This document shows, one piece after another, positions 17,070 to 25,656 of a stretch of DNA of 64,000 nt. Numbering within the stretch: the stretch's first letter is position 1; every line of letters begins with the position of its first letter. Both the position numbers and the translations under genes were made by a program. A model generated the notes under the pieces. It had not been told where the DNA came from. It saw nothing but the letters and a program-made list of their open reading frames with translations, and ran no database searches. Source of the stretch: Nevskia ramosa DSM 11499 (GTDB taxonomy: Bacteria > Pseudomonadota > Gammaproteobacteria > Nevskiales > Nevskiaceae); contig NZ_ATVI01000001.1 in assembly GCF_000420645.1 (NCBI RefSeq), positions 1 to 64,000 of the forward strand. The letters are read 5' to 3'.

Positions 17070-17820
17070 AGCGCCCGTACTGCGGCTCGCCAACAGGCAC
17101 GTACTCATAGCCGCCGCCATGCCCGCGTACCGTCTTGATCACCGTGGGATCGCCGGGCACCGGCTCGATCTTCTTGCGCAGGCGCGTGATGCGCATGTCG
17201 ATGGCGCGGTCGAAGACTTCGTCTGCGTCGATGCCGGCCAGTTCGATCAGCTTGTCGCGCGACAGCACCACCAGCGGATGGTCGGCGAACACCGCGAGCA
17301 GGGCGTAGTCCGCACCGGTGATCGGGCATTCCCGCCCATCGGCATCGATCAGGCGCCGACGCTGTCGGTCCAGCCTCCAGCGCCCGAACCAGGTGTGCTT
17401 CGGCGCTTGCTGTACGGGGGCTGGCGACGACGGAGAAACCGCCTGCGCCGACACGTTCTTCAAGCGTCTGAGTTGCGTGCGCACGCGCGCCAGCAGCTCG
17501 CGCATGTCGCAGGGTTTCGCAAGGTAATCATCGGCACCCAGTTCCAGGCCGACGATGCGGTCGGTGGTGCCATCGACGCTGGTCAGCATGATCACCGGTG
17601 TCGATGCGAAGCCGCGCAGCCAGCTGAGCAGCGCCAGGCCATCCTCGCCCGGCATGCGCAGATCGGAGATCACCACATCGGGCATGCGCTGAGCCACTGC
17701 GGCGCGGAAGGCCGGCACGCCGTCACAGGCTTCGACCTCGAAGCCGGCATCGATCAGATAGGCGCGGACGGCCTCGCGCAGGGCAGCGTCGTCGTCGATC
17801 AGCGCGATACGAGCGGGCAT
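17068..17820 (-). CDS. OmpR/PhoB-family response regulator
   Basis: 250 aa. The receiver domain (residues 3-115) has the acidic pair DDD at 9-11, phospho-acceptor D53 (SDLRMPG) and K102 (YLAKP). A Gln/Pro-rich linker leads to a C-terminal winged-helix DNA-binding domain (~155-240, RAIDMRITRLRKKI and VRGHGGGYEYVP). The ATG at 17820 is preferred to a TTG five codons upstream. The gene follows a hybrid kinase by 60 bp and is probably its output, reached by phosphorelay through the kinase HPt domain. The TAG stop is made partly of the terminal bases of the MITE-like element, so the last residues may have been set by that insertion. Confidence 0.92.
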   Translation of the reverse strand: MPARIALIDDDAALREAVRAYLIDAGFEVEACDGVPAFRAAVAQRMPDVVISDLRMPGEDGLALLSWLRGFASTPVIMLTSVDGTTDRIVGLELGADDYLAKPCDMRELLARVRTQLRRLKNVSAQAVSPSSPAPVQQAPKHTWFGRWRLDRQRRRLIDADGRECPITGADYALLAVFADHPLVVLSRDKLIELAGIDADEVFDRAIDMRITRLRKKIEPVPGDPTVIKTVRGHGGGYEYVPVGEPQYGR

Positions 17821-17880
17821 GGAGCGAACCGGCAAAAGGGTCGGCGCAATATAACGGCTTGCCTGCGTCGGTAGATCGAT

Positions 17881-20070
17881 TCAATCGGACCCGATATCCA
17901 GCAACGCCAACAAGGCCAGCGCCTGCACGTACTCCAGATTGGCGATGTGCCGGCCGATAGTCGCGAGGTCCGCGCCCGCCGCCGCACCGAGCGCGGCGCG
18001 CAGCGCCTCGAAAGTCTCGTAGGCCGCGTCATCGTCATCACCAAGCCGGCGCAGCAGTTCCGCACGCAGTGACGCTGCAGAGGCGCTGACAACAGGCACT
18101 GCGTCCGCGCCGGCTTCGGCATGCGCCATCAAAGCGAGCCGCGAGTCGGCCACCGCCGCCACCAGAGCGTCGATCGCGGCAACCGTCGGCAGCCCGGTTT
18201 CCAGCGAGCGTTCGATCTGCGCCGCCAGCCGCGACACTTGCATCGCACCCACCTGTGCAGCGAAGCCCTTGAGCGTGTGCGCACTGAGCAGGGCTGCGTC
18301 GAAACGCTGCGCGGCCAGTTCTGCGCGCAGGCGTTCGGACAAATCCTCGCCCTCGATATAGCGGCGTGCCAGCGCCTCGTACAACTCCGGCTTGTGGCCG
18401 AAGCGCGTTCTCGCGGCGGCGAACGCGGCTTCCGGCGCCAGCGGCGGTTCCGGCAGTGTCGCGCTCACCGCAGGCGTCGCGACCCGGCGATTCGTGCAGC
18501 GCGCCAGTGCCCCGAAAAGCTCCGACACCGCGATCGGCTTGCCGACGAAGGCATCCATGCCGGCCGCCAGGCAGCGCTCGCGATCCGGCGCCATGACGTT
18601 GGCGGTCAGCGCGATGATCGGCGTGCGTCGCGCCAACGCGGGATCGAGCGCCGCCTCCTGCGCGCGGATGCGACGCGTCGCCTCGATGCCGTCCATGCCG
18701 GGCATGCGCAAGTCCATGAAGATCGCGTCGAAGCGCTGCGCCGCCGCCGCTTCGATGGCCTCCGCGCCCGAAGCCGCGAGCGTCACCTGCACGTCCACCG
18801 ATCCGAACAGTTCGCTGACCACCTGGCGGTTGATGTCGTGGTCGTCGGTCACCAGCACCGACAGTCCCGCCAGCACTGTCGCTTCCGCTGCCGCGCCCGG
18901 CTTGGCGCTGACTGCTTCGGGCGTATCGAAACGCGCCGAGAAGTGGAAGGTGCTGCCCTGCCCCGGCTCGCTATGGACGCCGATGGTTCCGCCCATCAAC
19001 TCCACCAGCCGCTTGCAGATCGACAGCCCAAGGCCGGTACCGCCGAACTCGCGCGTGGTGGAAGAATCCGCTTGCACGAAAGCCTGGAACAGCTTGCCGA
19101 TCTGCTCCTGTGTCAGACCGATGCCGCTATCGCGGACGGAGAATTCCAGCATCGTCTGGTCCGCGGAATGCTCTGGTTCGGCCCTGGCCATCCCCACTCG
19201 CACCACCACCTCGCCCTCACGCGTGAACTTCACCGCATTGCCGCCCAGATTCAGCAGCACCTGCCCCAGCCGCAGCGGATCGCCGACCAGCGTGCCGGGC
19301 ACGTCCTCGTCCACCTCGACGGCAAAGTGCAAGCCCTTTTCCTGCGCACGCAGGCCAACCACGCTGTGCAGGTTGTCCAGCACCTGCGACAGCGCAAACG
19401 GCGTGTGCTCCAGGTGCAGCTTGCCGGCCTCCACCTTGGACAGATCCAGGATGTCGTCGATCAGGCTCAGCAAGGTGCGCGCCGAACTCTCGATACGCGC
19501 GAAGTGCTCGCGCAACTTCGGCGGCGGATCGGCCTGCAGACCGAGGTAGGCGAAGCTCAGCACCGCGTTCATCGGCGTACGGATTTCGTGGCTCATCGTC
19601 GCCAGGAAATCGCTCTTGGCACGGCTCGCCGCCTCGGCCGCTTCGGTGGCCTGGGCCAGCCGATCCTGCAACTCCTTCTCGCGGGTGTACTCCTGCCAGC
19701 AGCCGGTGACGATCACTGCGCCGTCGGGCTCTACCCGCCGCGTCGCCAGACTGTGGACCCAGCGCGTGCGGCCGTCGCGATGGAAGGCGCGATAGTCCAG
19801 GCTCGTCGGCCGGTCGCTGGTCGAGTTCATCGCGCCGAGGACGATGTGCAGGTCGTCCGGGTGGATCAGGCTGAACAGCGCGTTCGGATTGGCCTCCGCC
19901 TCCGCCGATGGCACCCCGCTCATCTCCAGCGAACCGCCGCTGACGAAGGGCAAGCTGATGCGGCCGTCGGTCTCGCGCCGCAGCTCGAAGACGATGCCCG
20001 GCACCCGGTCGGTGATCTCGCGCAGGCGGCGCAGCGCCTGGCTGTCGCTGGTCTCGGAGGTGGTGCTCAT
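17881..20070 (-). CDS. Hybrid sensor histidine kinase (PAS-HisKA-HATPase-REC-HPt)
   Basis: 729 aa, no transmembrane helix, so a cytoplasmic sensor. Domains in order: PAS/PAC (~15-135), a short coiled coil, HisKA with H161 (SHEIRTP), HATPase with N-box near 277 and G-boxes DSGIGL and GGTGLGLS, receiver with D453 (DLRMPG) and K511, and a C-terminal HPt with H598 (SAHTLKG). This is a complete phosphorelay in one chain, like ArcB/BarA. Start 20070 has AAGGAG 9 nt upstream, which rules out the longer reading from 20091. It lies just before an OmpR-type regulator and just after the ADYC/hydroxylase pair. The signal is unknown; a PAS domain may sense redox, a small ligand or lipid. Confidence 0.93.
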   Translation of the reverse strand: MSTTSETSDSQALRRLREITDRVPGIVFELRRETDGRISLPFVSGGSLEMSGVPSAEAEANPNALFSLIHPDDLHIVLGAMNSTSDRPTSLDYRAFHRDGRTRWVHSLATRRVEPDGAVIVTGCWQEYTREKELQDRLAQATEAAEAASRAKSDFLATMSHEIRTPMNAVLSFAYLGLQADPPPKLREHFARIESSARTLLSLIDDILDLSKVEAGKLHLEHTPFALSQVLDNLHSVVGLRAQEKGLHFAVEVDEDVPGTLVGDPLRLGQVLLNLGGNAVKFTREGEVVVRVGMARAEPEHSADQTMLEFSVRDSGIGLTQEQIGKLFQAFVQADSSTTREFGGTGLGLSICKRLVELMGGTIGVHSEPGQGSTFHFSARFDTPEAVSAKPGAAAEATVLAGLSVLVTDDHDINRQVVSELFGSVDVQVTLAASGAEAIEAAAAQRFDAIFMDLRMPGMDGIEATRRIRAQEAALDPALARRTPIIALTANVMAPDRERCLAAGMDAFVGKPIAVSELFGALARCTNRRVATPAVSATLPEPPLAPEAAFAAARTRFGHKPELYEALARRYIEGEDLSERLRAELAAQRFDAALLSAHTLKGFAAQVGAMQVSRLAAQIERSLETGLPTVAAIDALVAAVADSRLALMAHAEAGADAVPVVSASAASLRAELLRRLGDDDDAAYETFEALRAALGAAAGADLATIGRHIANLEYVQALALLALLDIGSD

Positions 20071-20161
20071 GTTTGTCGCTCCTTCAAGCAATCACAGGGC
20101 GGTGGCCGCCGAGAAGACCGCGCTCGACTGCGCGGCGGACATGGCCCGCCCCAGAGCCGCA

Positions 20162-20950
20162 TCATCTTTTCGACCCGTTGAACAGTAGCGCTCCGGCGGC
20201 CGCCGCTATCGCTTCGTCGCACCCCTTCCGCGCCAGCCGGGGATAGCGCTCGAAAAGCTGCGCTGTGGTGATCAGATCGCTCCAGCGCGTATGCGCCACG
20301 CACACCGCGCCGGCCGGTGCCCAGCCGGCCTCGAAGCCGAACTTCGAGTCGTTGCCGGATTCGGATTGCTGGATGCCGATGCGATCGTAGACGTCGATGT
20401 CGGTGCCGTTCTTGGTATGCGCAGTGCCGTCACCTGCATAGTCCGCACGGACCATGTGCACGCAGGCCGCGTGATACGGCGTCAGGTCCTCGCCATGCGG
20501 ACCCTTCGCCCAGGGCTTGTAGCCGAAACGCACGCACTTGCCGACCGCGCCCGATGAGCAAGTGAGCGTGATTGCGCCTTCGCGGCCGGGATGACCTTCG
20601 GGCAGTGCAACGGGAAAGCCCCAGGTCTCACCGTAGAAGTTGGGCTGGCAGGCGGGTTTCCATGTGCCTTGCGCGTCCTGCACCTGGAACTCGTGGCGCA
20701 GGATGTCGGGGTCTTTCGGGTCCGGGATGATCGAGGCCAGCTTGATCGAGGCGATCTGGCCGCCTTCGATCCCCATGTGCACCATCGCGCCCTGCATCTG
20801 CACGCCTCGGAGCACGCGGCCGTCGGCCAGCTTGAGGACGAAGGCGGTGTGCTCGGTGCTCAGGTCCGGCGCGGTGACGGTTTCGGCAGCGTTGGCGCAG
20901 GCGGCCATCAGAATCAAGGAAATGAAGGCGGGCAGAGGGCTGATCGTCAT
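20162..20950 (-). CDS. ADYC domain-containing exported protein
   Basis: 262 aa with an N-terminal signal sequence (hydrophobic LPAFISLILMAACANA, cleavage near residue 22; the Cys could also be a lipobox-like site). The C-terminal half has several cysteines and the stretch CVHMVRADYAGDGTAHTKNGTDIDVYDRIG, matching the ADYC domain, a family of unknown function common in myxobacteria and some gammaproteobacteria. GFEAGWAP.GAVCVAHTR and the final RYPRLARKGC belong to the same block. Here the motif reads ADYA rather than ADYC. The ATG overlaps the stop of the upstream fatty acid hydroxylase by 4 nt. Biochemical role unknown. Confidence 0.78.
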   Translation of the reverse strand: MTISPLPAFISLILMAACANAAETVTAPDLSTEHTAFVLKLADGRVLRGVQMQGAMVHMGIEGGQIASIKLASIIPDPKDPDILRHEFQVQDAQGTWKPACQPNFYGETWGFPVALPEGHPGREGAITLTCSSGAVGKCVRFGYKPWAKGPHGEDLTPYHAACVHMVRADYAGDGTAHTKNGTDIDVYDRIGIQQSESGNDSKFGFEAGWAPAGAVCVAHTRWSDLITTAQLFERYPRLARKGCDEAIAAAAGALLFNGSKR

Positions 20951-21915
20951 GGCGTCTGTCGAGAAATGGAGAAGGCATCGGCGGCACTTGAGGGCTTCGC
21001 CAGCGCAGCACTCGGGCCGCTGTTGCGCCCGCGCGGCAGCAGGCTCATGAACCAGCGCCGCTGGATGGCGATCATCTCGAGTACCGGATTGCCGTTGCCA
21101 AGTTGCCGATCCTCGATGCCCAGCTCCACGGCCTCGTCCGTCCAGGCATAGGTGCCGAACAGGCGATCGATCAAAGGGCAGTTCGAGAGATTGCGGTCGT
21201 GCAGGTGCTTGTTTCGGGCGTGATGGATGCGGTGGTTGATCGGCCCGGCGATCAGCCAGCGCTCGATCCACGGAAAGGGGTTGGGCACGTTTGAATGCTG
21301 CCAATACACCAGCACGGCCGTGAACTTCCACAACACGACTGCCGACAGCGGATCCAAGCCCAGCAGCAGGCCCGGCAGCGGGGCGAACACCAGGCGCACG
21401 ATGACTTCCAGCGGATGCACGCGCTCGGCATTGAGCAGCGTCATCTCGCGCGGCGCATGGTGCACCGCATGCAGCGGCCACAGCCAGCGGGTGTGCAGCA
21501 GCCGGTGCGCGCCGTAGCCGGCCAGTGAATTGACGACGAACATCAGCGGGACAGCGATCAAGACCGGTAAATCAATCTGCGGGCGCTGCCATTGCAAGGC
21601 CTGCGTCGCCGCGTTGATCAGATGATCCATGCCGAAGCTGAAGCCGGTGACGAACAGTGAAAACACGCCGCTGTAGATGAGCGCGCCATAGAACAAGTCG
21701 GTGCCAGTGGATCTGTTGCCAGGCTTCAGCAGCCGGCCGATCGACGATTTTTCCCAGCCGACGATCACCAGGTCCGCCGTCATCACGATGGCCAGCAAGA
21801 TCAATTCGCCGGTATCGACCGGTGTTCCGAACCACTGATCCATCATCAGGATTCCACCGCCAAGCGCGGCACAGAAGGCGATGGCTCGTAGGGCGGATCG
21901 GCTCAAGGCTGACAT
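20947..21915 (-). CDS. Sterol desaturase / fatty acid hydroxylase family membrane protein
   Basis: 322 aa di-iron membrane oxidase. Four to five hydrophobic segments frame the histidine motifs HRLLH, HAVHH and HRIHH, ordered and spaced as in the ERG3/ScS7 superfamily. Such enzymes hydroxylate or desaturate sterols, carotenoids, ether lipids or fatty acids; the substrate cannot be told from sequence. Start 21915 has AAAGGAA just upstream. It is translationally coupled to the ADYC gene and lies about 50 bp after the terminator of the NG-repeat gene. The proposed unit runs on into the hybrid kinase and response regulator. Confidence 0.9.
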   Translation of the reverse strand: MSALSRSALRAIAFCAALGGGILMMDQWFGTPVDTGELILLAIVMTADLVIVGWEKSSIGRLLKPGNRSTGTDLFYGALIYSGVFSLFVTGFSFGMDHLINAATQALQWQRPQIDLPVLIAVPLMFVVNSLAGYGAHRLLHTRWLWPLHAVHHAPREMTLLNAERVHPLEVIVRLVFAPLPGLLLGLDPLSAVVLWKFTAVLVYWQHSNVPNPFPWIERWLIAGPINHRIHHARNKHLHDRNLSNCPLIDRLFGTYAWTDEAVELGIEDRQLGNGNPVLEMIAIQRRWFMSLLPRGRNSGPSAALAKPSSAADAFSISRQTP

Positions 21916-21965
21916 CGGATGGATTCCTTTTTCCTTCAGGCCACGCAGCCAACCCAGCCTGCGGG

Positions 21966-22003
21966 AAAAAATTGGCGCCGGACCGGATCGCGGTGCGGCG
22001 CCA
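21966..22003 (-). terminator. Rho-independent terminator after the NG-repeat gene
   Basis: On the minus strand: TGGCGCCG ... CGGCGCCA (perfect 8-bp outer stem, 15-nt loop that can pair further) followed by ATTTTTTCCC. It lies 19 bp after the stop of the NG-repeat gene and before the fatty acid hydroxylase, so the small gene is probably expressed to excess, with partial read-through. Confidence 0.8.
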
Positions 22004-22021
22004 TGGGCAAGTCCGGGGCGA

Positions 22022-22315
22022 TTACCGGGCGGCCACGCCTTCCGGCAGGGTCACCGCGACGATCGCGCCAGGCTTCAGGCCGGTGGCTTCGGTGCCGTTG
22101 AACGAGGTGCCGTTGAACGAGATGCCGTTCAGCATGAGACCGTTGAGCGCCATTCCATTGATCGAGATGCCGTTCATCGCGAGGCCGTTGAAAGTGATGC
22201 CGTTCATGGCCATGCCGTTGAGCGAGAAGCCGTTCGGCGTCAGCCCGGCGTGCGCCGGAGCGACAGCGGCGACGGAGAGGGCGAGGACGGCGGCGAGGGT
22301 CTTGAGGGTTTTCAT
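22022..22315 (-). CDS. Small secreted NG-pentapeptide-repeat protein
   Basis: 97 aa. A signal peptide ends in APAHA near residue 23. The mature part contains ten NG dipeptides spaced exactly five residues apart (residues ~28-74), each repeat of the form (L/M/F/I)-N-G-x-x, then a short tail with LPEGVAAR. A strict 5-residue period with a hydrophobic residue before NG is what a narrow right-handed quadrilateral beta-helix would need, as in pentapeptide-repeat proteins, though the A(D/N)LXX consensus is replaced. Similar NG runs are known to me beside ADYC domains. CGGAG precedes the ATG by 8 nt. Function unknown; structural or surface-binding roles are guesses. Confidence 0.8.
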   Translation of the reverse strand: MKTLKTLAAVLALSVAAVAPAHAGLTPNGFSLNGMAMNGITFNGLAMNGISINGMALNGLMLNGISFNGTSFNGTEATGLKPGAIVAVTLPEGVAAR

Positions 22316-22397
22316 GGTGAATCTCCGGTAGTGCGTTAGAAGGGTCTGTTTTCGGAGAGGTCCGCCCCTCCGATGAAAACCAGACTACGCACCGCCC

Positions 22398-22446
22398 GTC
22401 ACCACTTGATCACCATCGCCGGTGACATTGTCACCGTTGTGTCACC
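22398..22446 (-). promoter_or_regulatory. Cluster of GTCACC half-sites with a 15-bp palindrome
   Basis: Five copies of (G/A)TCACC or its complement lie in 49 bp: 22398, 22409, 22421 (inverted), 22430 and 22441. Two of them form the palindrome GGTGACATTGTCACC (22421-22435). The block is 80-130 bp upstream of the NG-repeat start. A stem-loop around 22342-22388 lies between it and the gene, probably in the leader RNA. Probable operator; the regulator is not identified. Confidence 0.5.
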
Positions 22447-22502
22447 GCCGCTCGATCCCGTCCGCACCGTGCCCCATCACGGGCTGGATCGAGTAGCGAC
22501 AT

Positions 22503-22532
22503 CCGGCGTCGTCGCGGTACGAACGACGCCGG
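22503..22532 (-). terminator. Hairpin after the thiolase gene
   Basis: Perfect 10-bp stem CCGGCGTCGT / ACGACGCCGG with a 10-nt loop, 11 bp past the thiolase stop on the minus strand. There is no U-tract, so intrinsic termination would be weak; it may protect the 3' end. Confidence 0.45.
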
Positions 22533-22543
22533 GTCGATAGCGC

Positions 22544-23731
22544 TCAGACCGTTCCGTACAAGGTCACGACGCAGGCGCCGCCGATGCCGATGTTGTGCTG
22601 CAGCGCCAGCCGCGCGCCGTCGACCTGGCGCGGGCCGCAGACGCCGCGCAGCTGCTCGACCAGTTCCGTGCACTGCGCCAGCCCGGTGGCGCCCAGTGGA
22701 TGGCCCTTGGCGAGCAGGCCGCCGGAAGGATTGGTCACCACCGCGCCGCCGTAGGTGTTGTCGCCGTCATTGATGAACTTCTCCGCACCACCGATCGGTG
22801 CGAAACCCAGCGCTTCATAGGTCACCAGTTCATTGGCGGTGAAGCAGTCATGCAGCTCGCAGACGTCGATGTCGGAAGGGCCGACGCCGGCCTGCGCGTA
22901 GACCTGATCGGCCGCCGCTTTCGACATGCCGAAGCCGACGGCTTCGATCATCGAGCCTGCTTCGAACGTCGACGGCCTGTCGGTGGTCATCGCCTGGCCG
23001 AAGATCGCGATGTTGGAGCGGATGCCGTGCTTCTTGGCGAACGCTTCGGAGACCAGGATCGCCGCCGCTGCGCCGCAAGTCGGCGGGCAGCACTGGGCGC
23101 GGGTCAGCACGCCGTAGATGGTCGGCGTGGCGAGGATCTGCTCGGCCGTCATCTGCTCGCGGAAGATCGCCTTGTCGTTGTGCTCGGCGTGGCGGCGCGC
23201 CTTCTCGGCGATCTTGGCGAAAGTGGCATTGGTCGCGCCGTACTTCTGCTGATATTCGAGGCCCGCGCCGCCAAACAGGTGCGGTGCCATCGGCGTGGTC
23301 GGTGCTGCCGGCTGCAGCGCGTGCGACTGCTCCATCCACTTGCCCATCGGCGGTGGCCGGTCATTGAACACGGCGGCGAGCGCGCCCGGCGCCATCTGCT
23401 CGAAGCCGACGGCGAGCACGCAGTCGGCCATGCCGCTGGCGATCGCCTGGCGTGCGAGGTACAGCGCGGTGGAGCCGGTCGAGCAGTTGTTGTTGACGTT
23501 GATCACCGGCACGCCGGTCATGCCGACCTCATAGACCACGCGCTGGCCGCAGGTGGAATCGCCGTACACATAGCCGGCGTAGACCTGCTGCACCTGCTCG
23601 TAGCCGACGCCGGCATCGGTCAGCGCCAGGCGGATCGCCCGCGGGCCCATGACGGTGTATGGCTCGGCGGCACTCGGCTTCAGGAAGGGAATCATGCCGA
23701 CGCCGGCGACGATCACTTTGGCTGGGCTCAT
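22544..23731 (-). CDS. SCPx-type thiolase / lipid-transfer protein
   Basis: 395 aa thiolase-superfamily enzyme of the sterol-carrier-protein-X group. Active-site Cys is C83 (NNNCSTGS), with His motifs ELHDCF and GHPLGATG. These enzymes cleave 3-ketoacyl-CoAs with bulky or branched acyl groups (sterol side chains, branched fatty acids), or act as acyl-transfer partners. The SCP2 domain of the animal fusion is absent and no DUF35/OB-fold partner gene is adjacent. It is divergent from a flavoprotein monooxygenase gene, with 236 bp between, so ring or side-chain degradation of a steroid- or terpenoid-like compound is possible. Start ATG at 23731. Confidence 0.85.
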   Translation of the reverse strand: MSPAKVIVAGVGMIPFLKPSAAEPYTVMGPRAIRLALTDAGVGYEQVQQVYAGYVYGDSTCGQRVVYEVGMTGVPVINVNNNCSTGSTALYLARQAIASGMADCVLAVGFEQMAPGALAAVFNDRPPPMGKWMEQSHALQPAAPTTPMAPHLFGGAGLEYQQKYGATNATFAKIAEKARRHAEHNDKAIFREQMTAEQILATPTIYGVLTRAQCCPPTCGAAAAILVSEAFAKKHGIRSNIAIFGQAMTTDRPSTFEAGSMIEAVGFGMSKAAADQVYAQAGVGPSDIDVCELHDCFTANELVTYEALGFAPIGGAEKFINDGDNTYGGAVVTNPSGGLLAKGHPLGATGLAQCTELVEQLRGVCGPRQVDGARLALQHNIGIGGACVVTLYGTV

Positions 23732-23967
23732 GGAATCGGGTCCTCGGGGAGTGGGGGTGTTGGTTCGGGGACGCAGAGTGTCGCCCGGCTGTCGCGCCTT
23801 GGGTCAAATCCTTGGTCGGGGGAGGGTTGGCCCCGGGATCGAGGCGGTGCCGGTCTCGCGACGGACGGAATGCACGGGCGGCAAAGCGATTTGCACGGTC
23901 CCTCAGGCGCCGGGCGCGGCGATTTGGATACTCGGCTGCACTCCCTTCCTGACCGCGAGAAACAGCG

Positions 23968-25368
23968 ATGACGCAAACCATTGATACCGACTACCTGGTC
24001 ATCGGCGCCGGCGGCATGGGGATGGCATTTGTCGACGAGATCATCACCCAGACCTCGGCAACGGTGACGATCGTCGATCGCAATCATCGTCCCGGTGGTC
24101 ACTGGAACGACGCCTATCCCTTCGTGCGCCTGCATCAGACCTCCACTTGCTACGGCGTCAACTCGACGCCGCTGGGCAACGGCACCGTCGACCAGGTGGG
24201 CTGGAACAAGGGCTGCTACGAACTGGCCAGCGGCAGCGAGGTGGTCGCCTATTTCGACCAGGTGATGCGCCAGCGCTTCCTGCCGTCCGGCCGGGTCAAG
24301 TACCTGCCGATGTGCGACTACCGCGACGACGGCTCGGTGGTCTCGCGGGTCAACGGCAACAGCTATGAGATCCGCGCCAGGAAGGTCGTCGACGCGACCT
24401 ACATCAACGTCACCGTGCCTTCGCAGCGTCCGCCGAAGTTCAAGGTGGAAGGCGGTGCCGTCTGCGTGCCGCCGAACAGCGTGCCGAAGCTGGCGCCGGA
24501 GTACAGCAAGTTCGCCGTCGTCGGCTCCGGCAAGACCGGCATCGATACCTGCCTGTTCCTGCTCGAAATGGGCGTGGCACCGGCGGACATCACCTGGGTG
24601 ATGCCGAACGACGCCTGGCTGTTCGACCGCTTCACCGTCAACCCGGGTCGCAAGTTCACCGACATCATCACGGCGGGAAGAGTCGAAGTGCTGAAGGCCG
24701 CACTGGCCGCGGATTCGGTCGACGATTTCTTCCAGCGGGTAGTCGCCTGCGATCAACTGTTCCAGTTCGATCCCAAGGTGAAGCCGACCAACTGGCGCTG
24801 CGCGACGGTCACCAAGCTGGAACTGGAGCAGCTGCGCAGCATCCCGAACATCGTGCGCATGGGCCATGTCGATGCCGTGGCACCGGGCGAGATGCGCCTG
24901 AAGAAGGGCGTCTACAAGACCGCGCCCAAGACGCTGTACATCGACTGCGCCGCCGATGGCCTGAAGAATCGTCCGGAGAAGAAGGTGTTCGACGGCAACC
25001 GGATCACCCTGCAGACGGTGCGCATGTGCCAGCAGGTCTACAGCGCCGGCTATATCGGCAATGTCGAAGCCAACCTGACCGACGAAGCGCGCAAGAACGA
25101 CCTCTGCCGCCCGGTGCCGCTGCCCCACGCCGCGAACGATTACCTGCGCTGTGCAATCCAGGACAGCGAAAACATGCTGATCTGGCTGACCGAGCCGTCG
25201 GTGGTGAAGTGGATCAACGAGTCGCGCATCGACCTGTTCAGCCCGATCTTCGATTTCGAATGCCCGATCATGGGCCCGCAGATCCAGGCGATGGGCGAAC
25301 TGCTCAACCTCGCGATTCCGAAGATGCGCCAGCTGCTCGAAGACGAAAAAGTCACAGCTGCGGCCTGA
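23968..25368 (+). CDS. NAD(P)/FAD-dependent flavoprotein oxidoreductase (FMO-like)
   Basis: 466 aa. The N-terminal FAD Rossmann motif is VIGAGGMGMA (residues 11-20) with the second strand acidic residue in IVDRNHRPGGHW. The second nucleotide-binding motif is AVVGSGKTGIDT near residue 190. The segment PGGHWNDAYPFVRLHQTSTCYGV is typical of a large clade annotated as flavin-containing monooxygenase-like. I do not find the FxGxxxHxxxW/D Baeyer-Villiger or FMO fingerprint, so the reaction is open. The upstream 236 bp should contain divergent promoters with the thiolase gene, none of them obvious. A strong terminator follows. Confidence 0.8.
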   Translation: MTQTIDTDYLVIGAGGMGMAFVDEIITQTSATVTIVDRNHRPGGHWNDAYPFVRLHQTSTCYGVNSTPLGNGTVDQVGWNKGCYELASGSEVVAYFDQVMRQRFLPSGRVKYLPMCDYRDDGSVVSRVNGNSYEIRARKVVDATYINVTVPSQRPPKFKVEGGAVCVPPNSVPKLAPEYSKFAVVGSGKTGIDTCLFLLEMGVAPADITWVMPNDAWLFDRFTVNPGRKFTDIITAGRVEVLKAALAADSVDDFFQRVVACDQLFQFDPKVKPTNWRCATVTKLELEQLRSIPNIVRMGHVDAVAPGEMRLKKGVYKTAPKTLYIDCAADGLKNRPEKKVFDGNRITLQTVRMCQQVYSAGYIGNVEANLTDEARKNDLCRPVPLPHAANDYLRCAIQDSENMLIWLTEPSVVKWINESRIDLFSPIFDFECPIMGPQIQAMGELLNLAIPKMRQLLEDEKVTAAA

Positions 25369-25398
25369 GTGCGGGTTCCGACCCACGCTTTCCCGTAG

Positions 25399-25440
25399 AC
25401 GCAAAAGCCCCCTCAGCCCTGGCTGAGGGGGCTTTTGCGT
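25399..25440 (+). terminator. Strong hairpin terminator
   Basis: Perfect 20-bp stem from ACGCAAAAGCCCCCTCAGCC to its complement with a 2-nt loop; the GCTTTTGCG arm provides the U-tract. Its symmetry makes it active in both directions. It ends the flavoprotein transcript. The rest of 25441-25656 has no gene; it must hold the promoter of the next monooxygenase gene, whose ribosome binding site is CGGAGAG. Confidence 0.92.
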
Positions 25441-25656
25441 GGGCCTGCCGAATGCCGGCCAGGGTTCGTTTTGGCCATTCCCCTTGATCGCACGTCCCAC
25501 ACGAGCGGGTAGCTGTCAGCGCCCTCTCAAACGGTCATGATTCCGGCACCAGACGCTGGAAGAACACGCTCCGTGACCTTCCCGCGCTCGAAATCCATTA
25601 CCGACCGCATGCCCCGGAAGGCTGCGACGGACCCAGTGCGATAACGGAGAGAACAG

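Noticed and set aside
18121-20181. 686-codon plus-strand ORF opposite the hybrid kinase
   Set aside because: Shadow of a kinase with all catalytic motifs on the other strand.
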